Positions 33,204 to 43,900 of a stretch of 64,000 nucleotides of DNA are shown here, piece by piece. The notes under the pieces were generated by a model that was given only the letters and a program-made list of their open reading frames with translations, made no database searches and was not told the origin of the DNA. The translations under genes and the position numbers were made by a program. This DNA comes from Hirudo medicinalis. Lineage: Eukaryota > Annelida > Clitellata > Hirudinida > Hirudinidae. The DNA is taken from positions 5,687 through 69,686 of the forward strand of contig MPNW01000273.1 in NCBI GenBank assembly GCA_011800805.1. The letters run 5' to 3'. Every line of letters begins with the position of its first letter. The stretch's first letter is position 1.

Positions 33204-34682
33204 CTGCAAATTGAACCAAAATTAATTAATGTGCCAACATCTAATAATAGAGTATCACTACATGTAAATTATAAGTATATCTTCAATTAAAAATGAAGCA
33301 AAGAAATAACAAAATGTGGTATGATCCTGGAAAATGCATTAAATTAAGTCAACCTTAATCAATCAAAGGATCACATCTAACCAAAAAAATAACTTATACA
33401 TAAGACAGCACTACATTCGAACTGAAAGCATCACGAATTTAACTTATTGTCGATATTACTACTTATCATTGACGATCATCATGAAATAGGTGTTGATTAC
33501 CAGGAACAATAAATAATATTATAATTAACATCGTAAAGCTGAACATTGCAAAAATCATTAAATTTAAATGCCCTAAAAGTATATTATACATTTTGGATGA
33601 CCTAAACTAAGAAATAAAAATGTGTTTATGACTTTATAGGATCACCTGATCTGAAGCACAGAAAGCTATTCACTCATGACATCGTAATAGGAATAATACG
33701 CAAGAGAAAAATTTGCAGTAAAAGCATTTGCAATTTGATAAAATGATCCAACAAAGCTATATAAACTCTCTAGGTGTTGTGATTTGAAATGTTTTAAAAT
33801 TATGCAATCCTCAGCATTACAACTTATCAGATGACTTAGTTTTAATGAATTTTCCTAAGTATTGGTGGTATATAATATTCTAAAAACTCCCAATAAGGCA
33901 ACATTGAAGATTCGCAACAAATAAATTTTGAATCATCACAAATTCATAACATCCAGTTTTTTATTCAACACAAAATTTACCATTTGCAACACTAAAAATA
34001 CATAGCAAGTTAAAAATCATATTTAAAGATAATTACATCAATATTATTTGATGTTGACTCCCAATGCCTTAAATACGAAATTGACTACAGACAATAAGTG
34101 AATCCAAAAATTAGAATCATTAATGTAAATGATTAGGAAGAATTAACTTAACTTAATCAAATATTCTATAGAAACATTATTAGCAATCTAATTTGAAGGC
34201 CACACAAGAAATATTGCAAAATTCTAATACCTATTTACTCATTGAAAAGGTAACACAAGAAATAATTGAAGGTATTCTGATGGAGCTGAAACAAATTGAG
34301 CTGTGTGCTTAAATACATATGATGTACATATGATATGTTGTAAGGAGTTCAACTTGCGTCCCACTTGTGTGGTTATAAATAGCACTGAATGGATCCATGA
34401 CAGTTTTTACCAAACAATGCTTCGTCGAAATTTGGTGTCAACGATCAATACTGCAAATTAATCTAGAAGATATCAATACAAAGGAGTGACAGGATATCTA
34501 TCCCAACAATCGATAGTGCAAAAATTCTCACATTTGAGGTTATTTCCAGCACTTGACGTGTACCAAGGAGACGCAGACTCTAAATCATTTGTTGAATTTT
34601 CTATTCCTCGATCTTAATTCATCAAAGCCAAGTCAAATCGAACAACGACTTCGAAATTGCATTTAGGAAATGTTATCAACAC
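33204..34682. other. Probable first intron region of the zinc-finger gene; nothing else seen
   Basis: AT-rich, no coding signal. If the tentative first exon at 34,683-34,740 is right, this is its downstream intron. Confidence 0.35.
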
Positions 34683-34740
34683 GGCTATCTTGCTGAACTC
34701 CATCAGTGTATTCAGCAGCGAATGGCAGCTCGTCGTCCAT
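34683..34740 (-). CDS. Tentative first coding exon of the zinc-finger gene
   Basis: On the minus strand an ATG in good context (ccaatgg) opens MDDELPFAAEYTDGVQQDS. A donor-like gtgttg follows after one base of the next codon, which is exactly the phase the 33,203 acceptor needs. The acidic short start suits a regulatory protein. The donor is weak and only a transcript could settle this. Confidence 0.3.
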
Positions 34741-35253
34741 TGGCCTAAGAAGATTTAGGTCAAACAAAAAAATTCGTTTAATTAGGCAACCAATATACAC
34801 AAATGAGGTTGAGACCAACCTGTTGAAATTTTACGGTAATTTACGATCTAAAATTGAGTTATTATTCTCGGGTCATCCATTTTCAATTATCAAGTCAAAA
34901 CAATTAATGATTCTTATTTTATTATTTTTCACTCATAGCTCATTACGTGTTTTCTAAATCAACAAACCCCTCGTATAATCATCGTAACCTAGCAGAACAC
35001 CGAGTGGGAAAAATTATGCAGTCTTTAATATGCACTTTCATTAGATCTTACCATTTCAGAAGTGGTTAATTTTTGATCGACATTAATTGAGTTTTTCATC
35101 GGTTAAAGGGTCATTTAAACAAACAATTCAGGGAACGCATAATTTTAATTTATTCTGACACTTCTTCTTTTAAGCGCAAACTACTAATTTAGAGATCTGA
35201 GATATGTGCGATCATTTGTAATTGTCAATAGTCAATGAGGTCGTTTAGAAGTA

Positions 35254-35273
35254 CAGTCAAATCTCGTTACTAT
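35254..35273 (+). repeat. Left terminal inverted repeat of the Tigger element
   Basis: 20 bp, exact inverse complement of 36,610-36,629. Preceded by the TA target duplication (35,252-35,253). Confidence 0.95.
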
Positions 35274-36609
35274 CACGAGTCGTGCAAAAGTCTTTATAAG
35301 TTAAGAGAACCACCGTGAAGGGCATTCTCAGCAAGAAGGATGCAATCGAGCCTGCAATCAAAGCTGGAGTTCCATCGAAGCGCATGAAGTTGACGCAGGC
35401 TCACGACCCGAAGCTTGATGAGGGAGTGCTCATGTGGCTGAAGCAAGCAAGAGGACAGAATCTGCCTGTCAGCGGCGATCTGATCAAGGAAAAGGCGATG
35501 AAACTGGCCGAGCTGATGCACATCCCGGACTTCATGGCGAGCGACGGTTGGTTGGACAATTTCAAGAAGCGCCACGGCATCACGTTCAAGACAGTACAGG
35601 GCTTTCACGGGAGAGCAGTATACAGGGGAAAGAAAAGCAAGCAAAGGATCACTCTTCCGGTTGGGGCAAACATGAGCGGTAGCGAGAAGTTCCCTCTTCT
35701 GGTGACCCCGTGCCTTCAAGAACAAGGAGATCCCGGTCGAGTACAAGGCGAACTCGAAGGCGTGGATGACGGCGGAGCTTTTCGAGGAGATGTTGCGTGC
35801 GTGGGACGGACGACTCGGCCAGCAGGTACGCAGAGTGCTGGTCTGTCTCGATAACTTCTCTGGCCACCCTCCCGAGCTCCAGCTGAACAACATCCAACTG
35901 GTCTTCTTCCTACCCAACACGACAGCCAATTCGCAACCAATGGATCAAGGAATCATAGAGAACCTCAAGCGCCACTACAAGAAGCTCCTGCTATGCCGCC
36001 AGCTTCAGGCCATGGACGAGGGAAAGGAGTTCAAGTTCACGTTGTTCGACGCTCTACACGACGCTCGGCGTGCTTGGGAGCAGGTCGGCAAGTCGACGAA
36101 TTCGAGGAACTGTTTCGCGAAGGCCAAGTTCATCGGAGAGGAGATCCAAACAGGATGCGGAGCTGCTCGAGATCTGGGAAGCTCTGCCTGCCGAGGAAAA
36201 GATGCACGAGAACAGGGAGATCGAGCTGTCTGACTCTCTCGAAGCCGACGAGCGCCTCGCGACTGGCGGGTCTTTCACGCTAGAGGAGATTGCGGAGGAG
36301 ATGCTGTGCAGTGCGGAGCTGGTGGATAGCGAAGATGACGAGATAACTGTCGAGGAGGAAATCGTTCCGTTCAAGGAAGCCCAGCGCGCTTGGAGCACCG
36401 TCCGGAAGTTCATGCAACAGAGAAGCGGGAAGCCCGGTGTGATGCAAGCGTGCGATCGGCTAGACAACGAGATGCACGAGATCCGCCGAAAGAAGATGCG
36501 CCAGCCGACGATTCTTGAGAGCTTTGGACTGATGGATAACTTGAGACAATAAAGCCGTTTTTACAAACCCTCGTTACTATGCCACTCTTGCCCGGTCCCG
36601 ACAGGTGGC

Positions 36610-36629
36610 ATAGTAACGAGATTTGACTG
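36610..36629 (-). repeat. Right terminal inverted repeat of the Tigger element
   Basis: 20 bp, exact inverse complement of the left end, followed by TA (36,630-36,631). Confidence 0.95.
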
Positions 36630-36631
36630 TA

Positions 36632-38131
36632 TTGGCCCCCCTCCCCATTTTGAGGGACACCCTTTGCATCGGCGGGGTGTCGATTGTCTGGCTCATCGAG
36701 TTTCAAAAGGAACTACACTGAATCCAGGGGATGTTAAGCATCAACGTCCAATAAAAGGCCAGACTTCTGCAGGATAGATCTTTGATCGTAAGAGTGTAAA
36801 TGCCCTTGCTGCACGGACTCTTCCTTTTTTCTCATTGTCTAAGTTACTAGGATCTCCTCAAGTTTGTTCTTACTCTCCAGCTAGATATTGTTTGTAATAG
36901 TGTTGCCGTTTTTATAAATAAAGTGTTATGGATAATCATCTCGCCTTCCATCATAATACTGAGTTAGTATATATCATGTGTATTTATGATATTTTTGATT
37001 TATTTATAAATTAACCTGCGTTGCTGATATGCAGAAATGTCAAAACGCAAAGAAGCGAATGAAAGAAATTCCAAGATGAGGTGGGTGAAAACCCGAATGA
37101 ATTCTGCAAGCCAACTCGCGGGGGGCAAATTTCGTCAGTTTTCAAGGGTTAGGGCTAGAATTAGAGCTACTGGCAATAATGTAAAGGGGCCCTCCCGTTG
37201 GCTTTGCTCATTTGGCCAACATTCTGCTAAATAAATAAAAATATGTATGTATAAACAGTATGTGCTGTGTTTAGTTTCATGCCTGGAAATGTCAAGATGC
37301 ACTTCTTCTAAAACATATTGATGAAAATGCTAAGTAAAATGAAATTTAAAAAAGTAAGATGAGACTGAGCCAAAATTGTTAGACGTTATTTTAGTCGATA
37401 GATCAAAAAGTAAAAATTCTTCAAACTCTCGCAGATATTTCCTATGGGTCTTATTTTCTATGCTTTCCTCAATATTACAATTTCCGTACAAAATTAGTCC
37501 ACAACTGTTTTTTTTTTTAAATTATGATACAAATTTAATCAATCATCTCCCCTGTCTGTTTTATGTGAAATATTATTTTTGTTTCAATTAGTTGTAGGTT
37601 ACCGATCTAAATGCCTTCTTAACGAACTCTGCCATTCCGATATTTGAGCCTTTGTTTACCCGTTTAGGACCATTACTTTTTGGTGCATTCACTGCACGTG
37701 TTGACTTAGTGCCCATTGTAATGCAGATGTTTGGGGATGGGCAGGAGGAAGGGAGGGAGAAACAGCCCCCTGAATTCTGTTGCCCCTCCCTCCCCTTGAC
37801 TTTTTGACTTGCTAGAAGCAGAAAAAAGGTATTTTTTCAATTTGTTCAAGGGTTTGCCCCACCGACAAAAGCTGAAATGATGTTCCAGAAAAATTGGTTA
37901 ATTATATTATATGCATATTAATGATTATATTTATCAATTACTATACAATTTTTAATTTAAAATGATTAATAAAAATATATGCTTTAAATGTAAAGTCTAG
38001 ATTTAAAATTATTTTTTCAAGCTTGCAAACTGAAGTTACACTTTGCAAATGAGGATCCACATTTAAATTTGTTTATCATCGCCCGCTCGTCCTTTATTGC
38101 TTTTTGATAATTTTTTGGCATTTTTTACAAG
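36632..38131. other. No gene recognised; upstream flank of CHCHD4
   Basis: Mostly AT-rich with two G/C-rich islands (36,632-36,690 and 37,735-37,800) that look like transposon ends. The CHCHD4 promoter and 5' UTR should lie in the last part but no element is evident. Confidence 0.45.
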
Positions 38132-39019
38132 ATGAGTTATTGTAGAGAGGAAGGTATCAATCCGTATCTATTTTAATTTTGATATTTTATTAATTAAAAT
38201 GCATCGTGCCATTTTCTTTCATTTAACATTGGATCACTCATTAGGTTTCATGCTTCAAGCAAAAGAAAACACTGAATTTGGAATTCATTAATCTCCTTCT
38301 GCATTTTTTCAGGTAAAGATAAAATCATTTTTATTACAAAGAAAGACTATGACGAAACACCTTCAGGTCTAAAACTTCCAGAATATGAAGGCGAACCAGG
38401 TCAGCTAATTTTATGAATTGTATTTCGTATGGTCTCCCAAAAAGATTAAAATGCTTTGCAAAGGTCTGATTCTTGCAAATGGCGACATAAATTGGAACTG
38501 TCCATGCTTGGGTGGTATGGCCACAGGTCCCTGTGGCTTTGAATTCAGACAGGCTTTTGCTTGTGTGAAGAGCAGTTCAGCTGAACCTAGAGGAGCAGAT
38601 TGCTTTGATCAGTTTAAAGCAATGCAGGTTACTAGTTAATGTTTTGCAATTAGGTATTGATTTTAGAATAGTACTGCTGACTTTTTATATTTCTTGACTC
38701 CACAGATTTTGAATTAATCTTGAACTGAATGTGACTTGAATGATGATGAGTGAAGCAGCTAATGTTTAACAGCTTTATTTTAGTCCATCTTTTGACAATT
38801 TTTACCTATTTTTGCTTATATTGACAAATTTATTCTTGTCCTCACTTTCACTATTTGGCTCTAATTCATTATGCTGTTGCTTTTACTAAGATTCAGTAAA
38901 TTAAAATATTTTTTCAGGATTGTTTTATCAAGTATCCCAAGTTATATGGTTCTATGGATGATGACATGAAGGAAGATTTATTAGAGCAGAACAGTGATGA
39001 GAATGTCAAAACAAACTAA
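38132..39019 (+). CDS. CHCHD4: CHCHD4 / MIA40, mitochondrial intermembrane-space import oxidoreductase
   Basis: In the mitochondrial intermembrane space this small protein introduces disulphides into incoming twin-CX9C/CX3C proteins and is re-oxidised by ALR/GFER. Exons 38132-38153, 38313-38399, 38464-38627 and 38918-39019, all GT-AG and in phase, give about 124 residues, close to the human protein. The start [16 protein letters not shown] matches the family N-terminus. NWNCPCLGG carries the redox CPC motif. Two CX9C motifs follow: [11 protein letters not shown], and [11 protein letters not shown], which is assembled across the last intron. The C-terminal tail is short and acidic, ending at TAA 39017-39019. 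There is no mitochondrial presequence, as usual for animal CHCHD4. It lies on the same strand as huntingtin, about 1.9 kb upstream, without sign of shared transcription. Confidence 0.96.
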
Positions 39020-40927
39020 ACATGGTCTGATTTTATCTAGGAAATATTCTTTAAATATGGAACAAGTCCACTCAAATGAATAATTTGTCTCTGATCATGT
39101 ATTTCTAATGTATTTAATGTTGTGCTCTCCAGCCTTGCGGTGTGGTTTATTTCAAAAACGAGTTCTGTGAAGAATTTGAACTTTTTTTTTAGAGCCATTT
39201 GAATAAGATTTGGAAGTCCTTCTCACTTAGGCAGTGATAATGTATCATTCTTGCACCTCTCAGTGACTATTAACCAAACACAGATTCAACTTGGCTTAGT
39301 GAGCACTTGGAATGAAGCCTTAAATGAGGAACATTGGCTTCTGTTATCTGTGATTGTTATGATGGTGGAACATCCTAATATTATTTGCTTCTAGATTTTG
39401 CCATATCATGTCACTTAAATTTGTGTCCACTGCATAAGCTATATTGTTTGCTGCTTAGTAGCTAGCAAGCTGACTGGACTATTACCTGGACATGTTTATA
39501 TGTCATCTTGAGTCCACTCCAAAATGGATTAGCCAGAGCGTATTATTGGAATTAAAAACACAACTTAAAGATATATTCTCAATCACATAAACTTTATGTA
39601 TAAAAGCCACTGCTAAGCATTGTTTTAAACCGTACTCCCGAATGGTTAAGACCTCTCGCGGTGGCAGCACGCATTCGAATCCCGTTTTGGGGTCACCGTC
39701 CTAATCTGGTTATGCAATAGACATTAATAAACAACATCAAATTTGAATCAGTAATTATCAATTGTTTGTTGACTGAAGGAGACTCATTAATCTCAGATGT
39801 CAGAAATTGATGATCCTTTTACTTGCTTTAGCGGTATGCTGTAACAAACTCCAGGCAATAAAAGGCTCCAAGAATGCTTAACGTTAGCTTAATAAGTTAA
39901 ATTCATATAATGCCGGGTAATGATTGGCGGTATCCTCGCATTACCCTCGGGGAACACCTCGCTATTTGGGGGGGATGGGGTGGTAACATCGCCTCTGATT
40001 TTTCCAATGCTGAATCATGATCATGAGACTTTAATTTTTGAGGCAGGCAAAAAATATGTCGTCGGATAATCTTTAAAAATTGTCCTATGGTAATACCCAA
40101 AAATATTCTGATCAAGTCTTGTTTCAAACAAGTATCAAAACATTTAAATCAATTGAAAAAAGTTCAAAGTTATATTTGAAATTTGCTTTGACACGTAAAT
40201 TGCAAAATATTCCCCTCACAAGGTATTTGACTAAATGTTTTAAGCTAAATTGTTAAGTTTAAGCAGTTGTGCATTTTCTTAATGAATTTTTCAATGTAAA
40301 CGCTGCACCTAGATTTTGTGAATTTCCAAAATAAAGTTTTTATAAATTACATGATTTTTAGAGTTTTTATCCAAATATTTTAATATGTTAATAAATAACT
40401 GAAAGTTTGTGATACCATAAATTTTTGTTTATTATTGGTTAAATCAGACCTGTCGTTACGGAGTTTTCAGCAATTTAAACGAACAGGTGGTGGCATGACA
40501 GAAAAATAAGTTTGCTTTAGGAATTGTATTTTTAATATATACATATCTATTTATGACATGCTTGTGTGGTTTAGATTGATTAAATCTATTGATAAACTTA
40601 CATTAATTTTTCGTTGGTGTGATCTTTGAGCTTCAAGTTGAATCCCTGTTTTTAAAGGATATCTTTTGGAGTTTATTTCCTATATTATAATAATACAATT
40701 TTTGAGTTGTTTTAATTGTTGCTTAAAAAATCTCTTGCATAAATTGAATTGAAATAGAACCTTGGGCTGCTTGCAAATAGAGATGCCAAATAGAATTTGA
40801 AAATTGTGATAGATTTTTGAAAAAAGTGATAATAATAAACACTTTAGATGAAATAAGCTTCTCCATTACCATAACTCTTTATGTGCATGCAATTTATGAA
40901 TATTCAGACTAGCAATCTTGTACTGCA
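39020..40927. other. CHCHD4 3' region and huntingtin upstream region
   Basis: AT-rich intergenic sequence. It holds a tRNA-like fragment near 39,630-39,700 and a short G-rich run at 39,969-39,984. Possible polyadenylation signals (aataaa) occur, for example at 40,330. No promoter motif can be assigned. Confidence 0.45.
39632..39702 (+). pseudogene. tRNA-like (class II, Ser/Leu-style) fragment
   Basis: Contains ccgaatggttaagac, like the D-arm/A box of tRNA-Ser or tRNA-Leu, and gcattcgaatcccg, like a T-arm/B box, at roughly the right spacing. No convincing acceptor or anticodon stems can be drawn, so it is more likely a tRNA pseudogene or the head of a different SINE than a working gene. Confidence 0.35.
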
Positions 40928-43900
40928 ATGGTCAACCTGGATAAATTGCTAAAGTCCTTTGAGAATCTGAAGGCATTCCATTCAGGCATTGGAAGTGATG
41001 ATCCACTGTCGTCTTCCAACAAGTGAGTTTTCCCAATGCAATGCCAATTGCACATGTCACTAACAATTGTAAATGTTAAGTAATAAAATGTAAATTTGTA
41101 TAAATAATAAATATAAGCTGTGTTAAGTAAGAAAACATAAGTTTAAGTGTCAAGTAATATGTATCAAATGATGGGTTGAATAATGTGGGATATAAAGACA
41201 TAACATTTGGCTGATGAAACAATATGTTCAGATCCATTTCTGGGGTTGAAATTCATGCAATGTTTTTCAGTAATTGTTAATTAATTGATCGATTGATTGG
41301 GAATGCATGAGTTCTTCCATGCAATGCTAACAAATTTATTTTAAATGATCGGAGGCTGCTTGAGTCTTTGACTCTTAAATTATGGCTTGTTGATGTTGTG
41401 CTTTTGAAATGAAGTCTTTGGAAGGAGAACTTGATTCAACTGAACTTAAATCAAAGCTTACTCTGATGAAAGCAAATAATTTATTACTTTTATTGCTTAC
41501 AACTCAACGTTGACTCCACAGACAACTATATGTACTTATTATTTATAACATCCAGTTTTTCCAAATACTATACAAAACTTGTGTAGTACTTATTATTTAC
41601 TAAATAAGTGATGTAGTTAACTGTAGGTGTGCAGGTTGGCTCATTGGGTTGCATTTCTGCATGTAGCGGTAATGGCAGCAGTCCGAACGTGTCATGTTAG
41701 CAACCTTGCCTATACGATCATGGAACATTCATCGTGGAAAATTAATCACAGAAAAATTCATCACTTGGATAATTCTTAGGATTTGACAATAAATTTTCTT
41801 CGAAGCAAGCTCTATTAAACACAATGCCCCACTTTCTATTACAACATTTTTCAATCAGTCTCTCCACTTTTTGCCATTTTAAAGTAAACTCATTTACCAA
41901 ACCAGACAAACTTCGAAACAACAATTTTTTTGTCGGGGCCGACTGGCCAGTTTAGACTTCCGCCATCGTTGGAACCCCTGTGTTGACAACGTAAACGTAA
42001 ATGTGTCTAAACTAATACAAGCAAAGATGAAATGTGAGTAAAATTTTAACTTTACTAACTGTTAGTACTCAGAGTTTTAATATATTGAAAGTTGGCCATT
42101 ATGATTAGCTCTATTAAACACAATGGCCAACTTTTGATATATATATATATATATATATATCGAAATATATATATATCTATATATATATATTTCCACAAAA
42201 AAACAAACTACTCCAAGAGTATTTCCACATATACCCTTCACACGAGAAGAAATAATTAGATGATCTGACGTTACAGACTTAATGATTGTCTGGTAAAGTG
42301 ATTCCCTTTGCATGGCTCTCCTACGTGGCATGTTGATCAATGTCCTATATTAAATGACAACTTGAATGCATTTTGAAAAGCCCAGGGAGGAGGGCAACAA
42401 AACTTAGGGAGGGATCAAGAGAAATTAGATCTGAGGAAAAGGTATGACCTGATGAGTGTCTGGTAAGGTGATTCTCTTTGTATGGCATGGCATATGTTGA
42501 CATCAGTCGATAAGTCAGGTTAATATTGTATTAATAAAGGTTAATATTGTATTAAATTCCAACCTGAAAGTCCAGGGAGGGGACCACTCAGGGAGGGCAG
42601 CTGGAATCCTAAGAATTGCCTGGACTGTGAATTTTCCATTTGATGAATTTTCCGGTTACCTTCCTGCACAGCCAGGGAGCATCCTTGGGAAAGGGGCGCT
42701 TTATAAACCGACCGGATTTCGGATTCGGTTTTCGGCACCGAACGTTGCCGTACGATAATTTTCGGCACGGTTTCGGCCGAAACAGAAAAATTAATTTACG
42801 GATTACTTGCTAATTAATAAAGTATTGTTGATAATTTTGGATTTTGTATTGCATAATTGTTTCACGACATAATTTTTGAAAGTTGTGCTGGGTTATTTTG
42901 AACTTTCGGTTCGTTTTTGGTTTCGGCTGAAACAAAAAAAATCACGTTTGGTGGGTCTCCAGTGGAGCGAGTGAAAAGTGTCTTTACATCCTATTTGGAT
43001 AAACGAGGCACTCAAAAGATCGGTTAAACATGAGCCATTATGATTACGAATTAATGCCAAAAGCATTGCAAATAAAATATGCATTGTCACTAATAATAGC
43101 AATCGCTTCTGGTTAACGTTATGAATAACATAATCTTATTAATATTTTTCTGTTATTTCTCTTCTATTTATTACTTCATTCTTATATATTCACTCTTCAT
43201 ATTATATAAATATAAATAATTTAATTTATTAAATTATTGATTTGATTGAAGATTGAAGACGAAGGACAGCACGATTAGCAAGAAAGACAAACTTTTGAAT
43301 TGCAACAACATTGCCGACATCATCAGTTCGAATCAGATAAAGTTATTTCACTTATATATTTAATGATACCAATTTATTTTACAATGTTAAATCTAGCACA
43401 TTAATGTATTAATATTATTGTTATGCATTTTATAATGATTAATCATTATAATGATTCATTTGATTAAATGCTTGAAGCACAGTAATCTCTGAATGTCAAA
43501 ATATAAGTTTGCTTCTTAAAGAAGTCGGCGCCCTTATTGTCGTCAATTCTTATTTTCATCACCGCTTATTGTTTGTTCGTCAGATCCTCTCCAGATTTTC
43601 CAAAGTTTTTGAGTCTCTCGGTGGAGTTGTTCTTGTGCTTGTGCGACGATTCGGAACCCGACGTGAGAATCGTGGCCGACGAGTGCATCAACAGAGTTAC
43701 CAAGGTGATTAATCATTTTTATTTTTAATTTCAAAATAAAATTTCCATAACCAAGTAGTTATAAATATAAATATATATATTCCCCAAAGACTCAAAACAC
43801 AATGTAAAATATGGAATGGGTTGTCCAAGTAAGGGGATGTCACTTCCTTAGGACTAACCCTTCTACTGGTTTTTATTAGATTTCTTATTCTGAGTTCTTG

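Larger units (their letters stand above)
35254..36629 (+). mobile_element. Tigger/pogo-type DNA transposon with decayed transposase
   Basis: Perfect 20-bp terminal inverted repeats (cagtcaaatctcgttactat at 35,254-35,273 and its complement at 36,610-36,629), each flanked by a TA target duplication, define a 1,376-bp Tc1/mariner-superfamily element. The transposase lies in three frames. The first part (from 35,315) has a CENP-B/Tc5-like DNA-binding domain (LDEGVLMWLKQARGQNLPVS, then GWLDNFKKRHGI) and a GKKSKQRIT block. The second (about 35,712-36,160) has AWMTAELFEEML, then VLVCLDNFSGH and FLPNTTANSQPMDQGIIENL. The third is the acidic tail, ending at a TAA at 36,550. The block with the first catalytic Asp (NADETGLFY-like) is deleted, so it cannot be active. 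Base composition is clearly more GC-rich than the surroundings. Confidence 0.92.

Noticed and set aside
35649..36467. Minus-strand open frames of up to 137 codons under the Tigger transposase
   Set aside because: They are antisense shadows caused by the GC-rich transposase coding sequence.
39632..39702. Functional tRNA gene
   Set aside because: A- and B-box-like strings are present but stems and anticodon loop cannot be drawn; kept only as a tRNA-like fragment.
42200..42340. Minus-strand small protein with a hydrophobic segment and Ile/Tyr run
   Set aside because: The run is the translated (TA)n microsatellite and the rest is one unit of a diverged tandem repeat.
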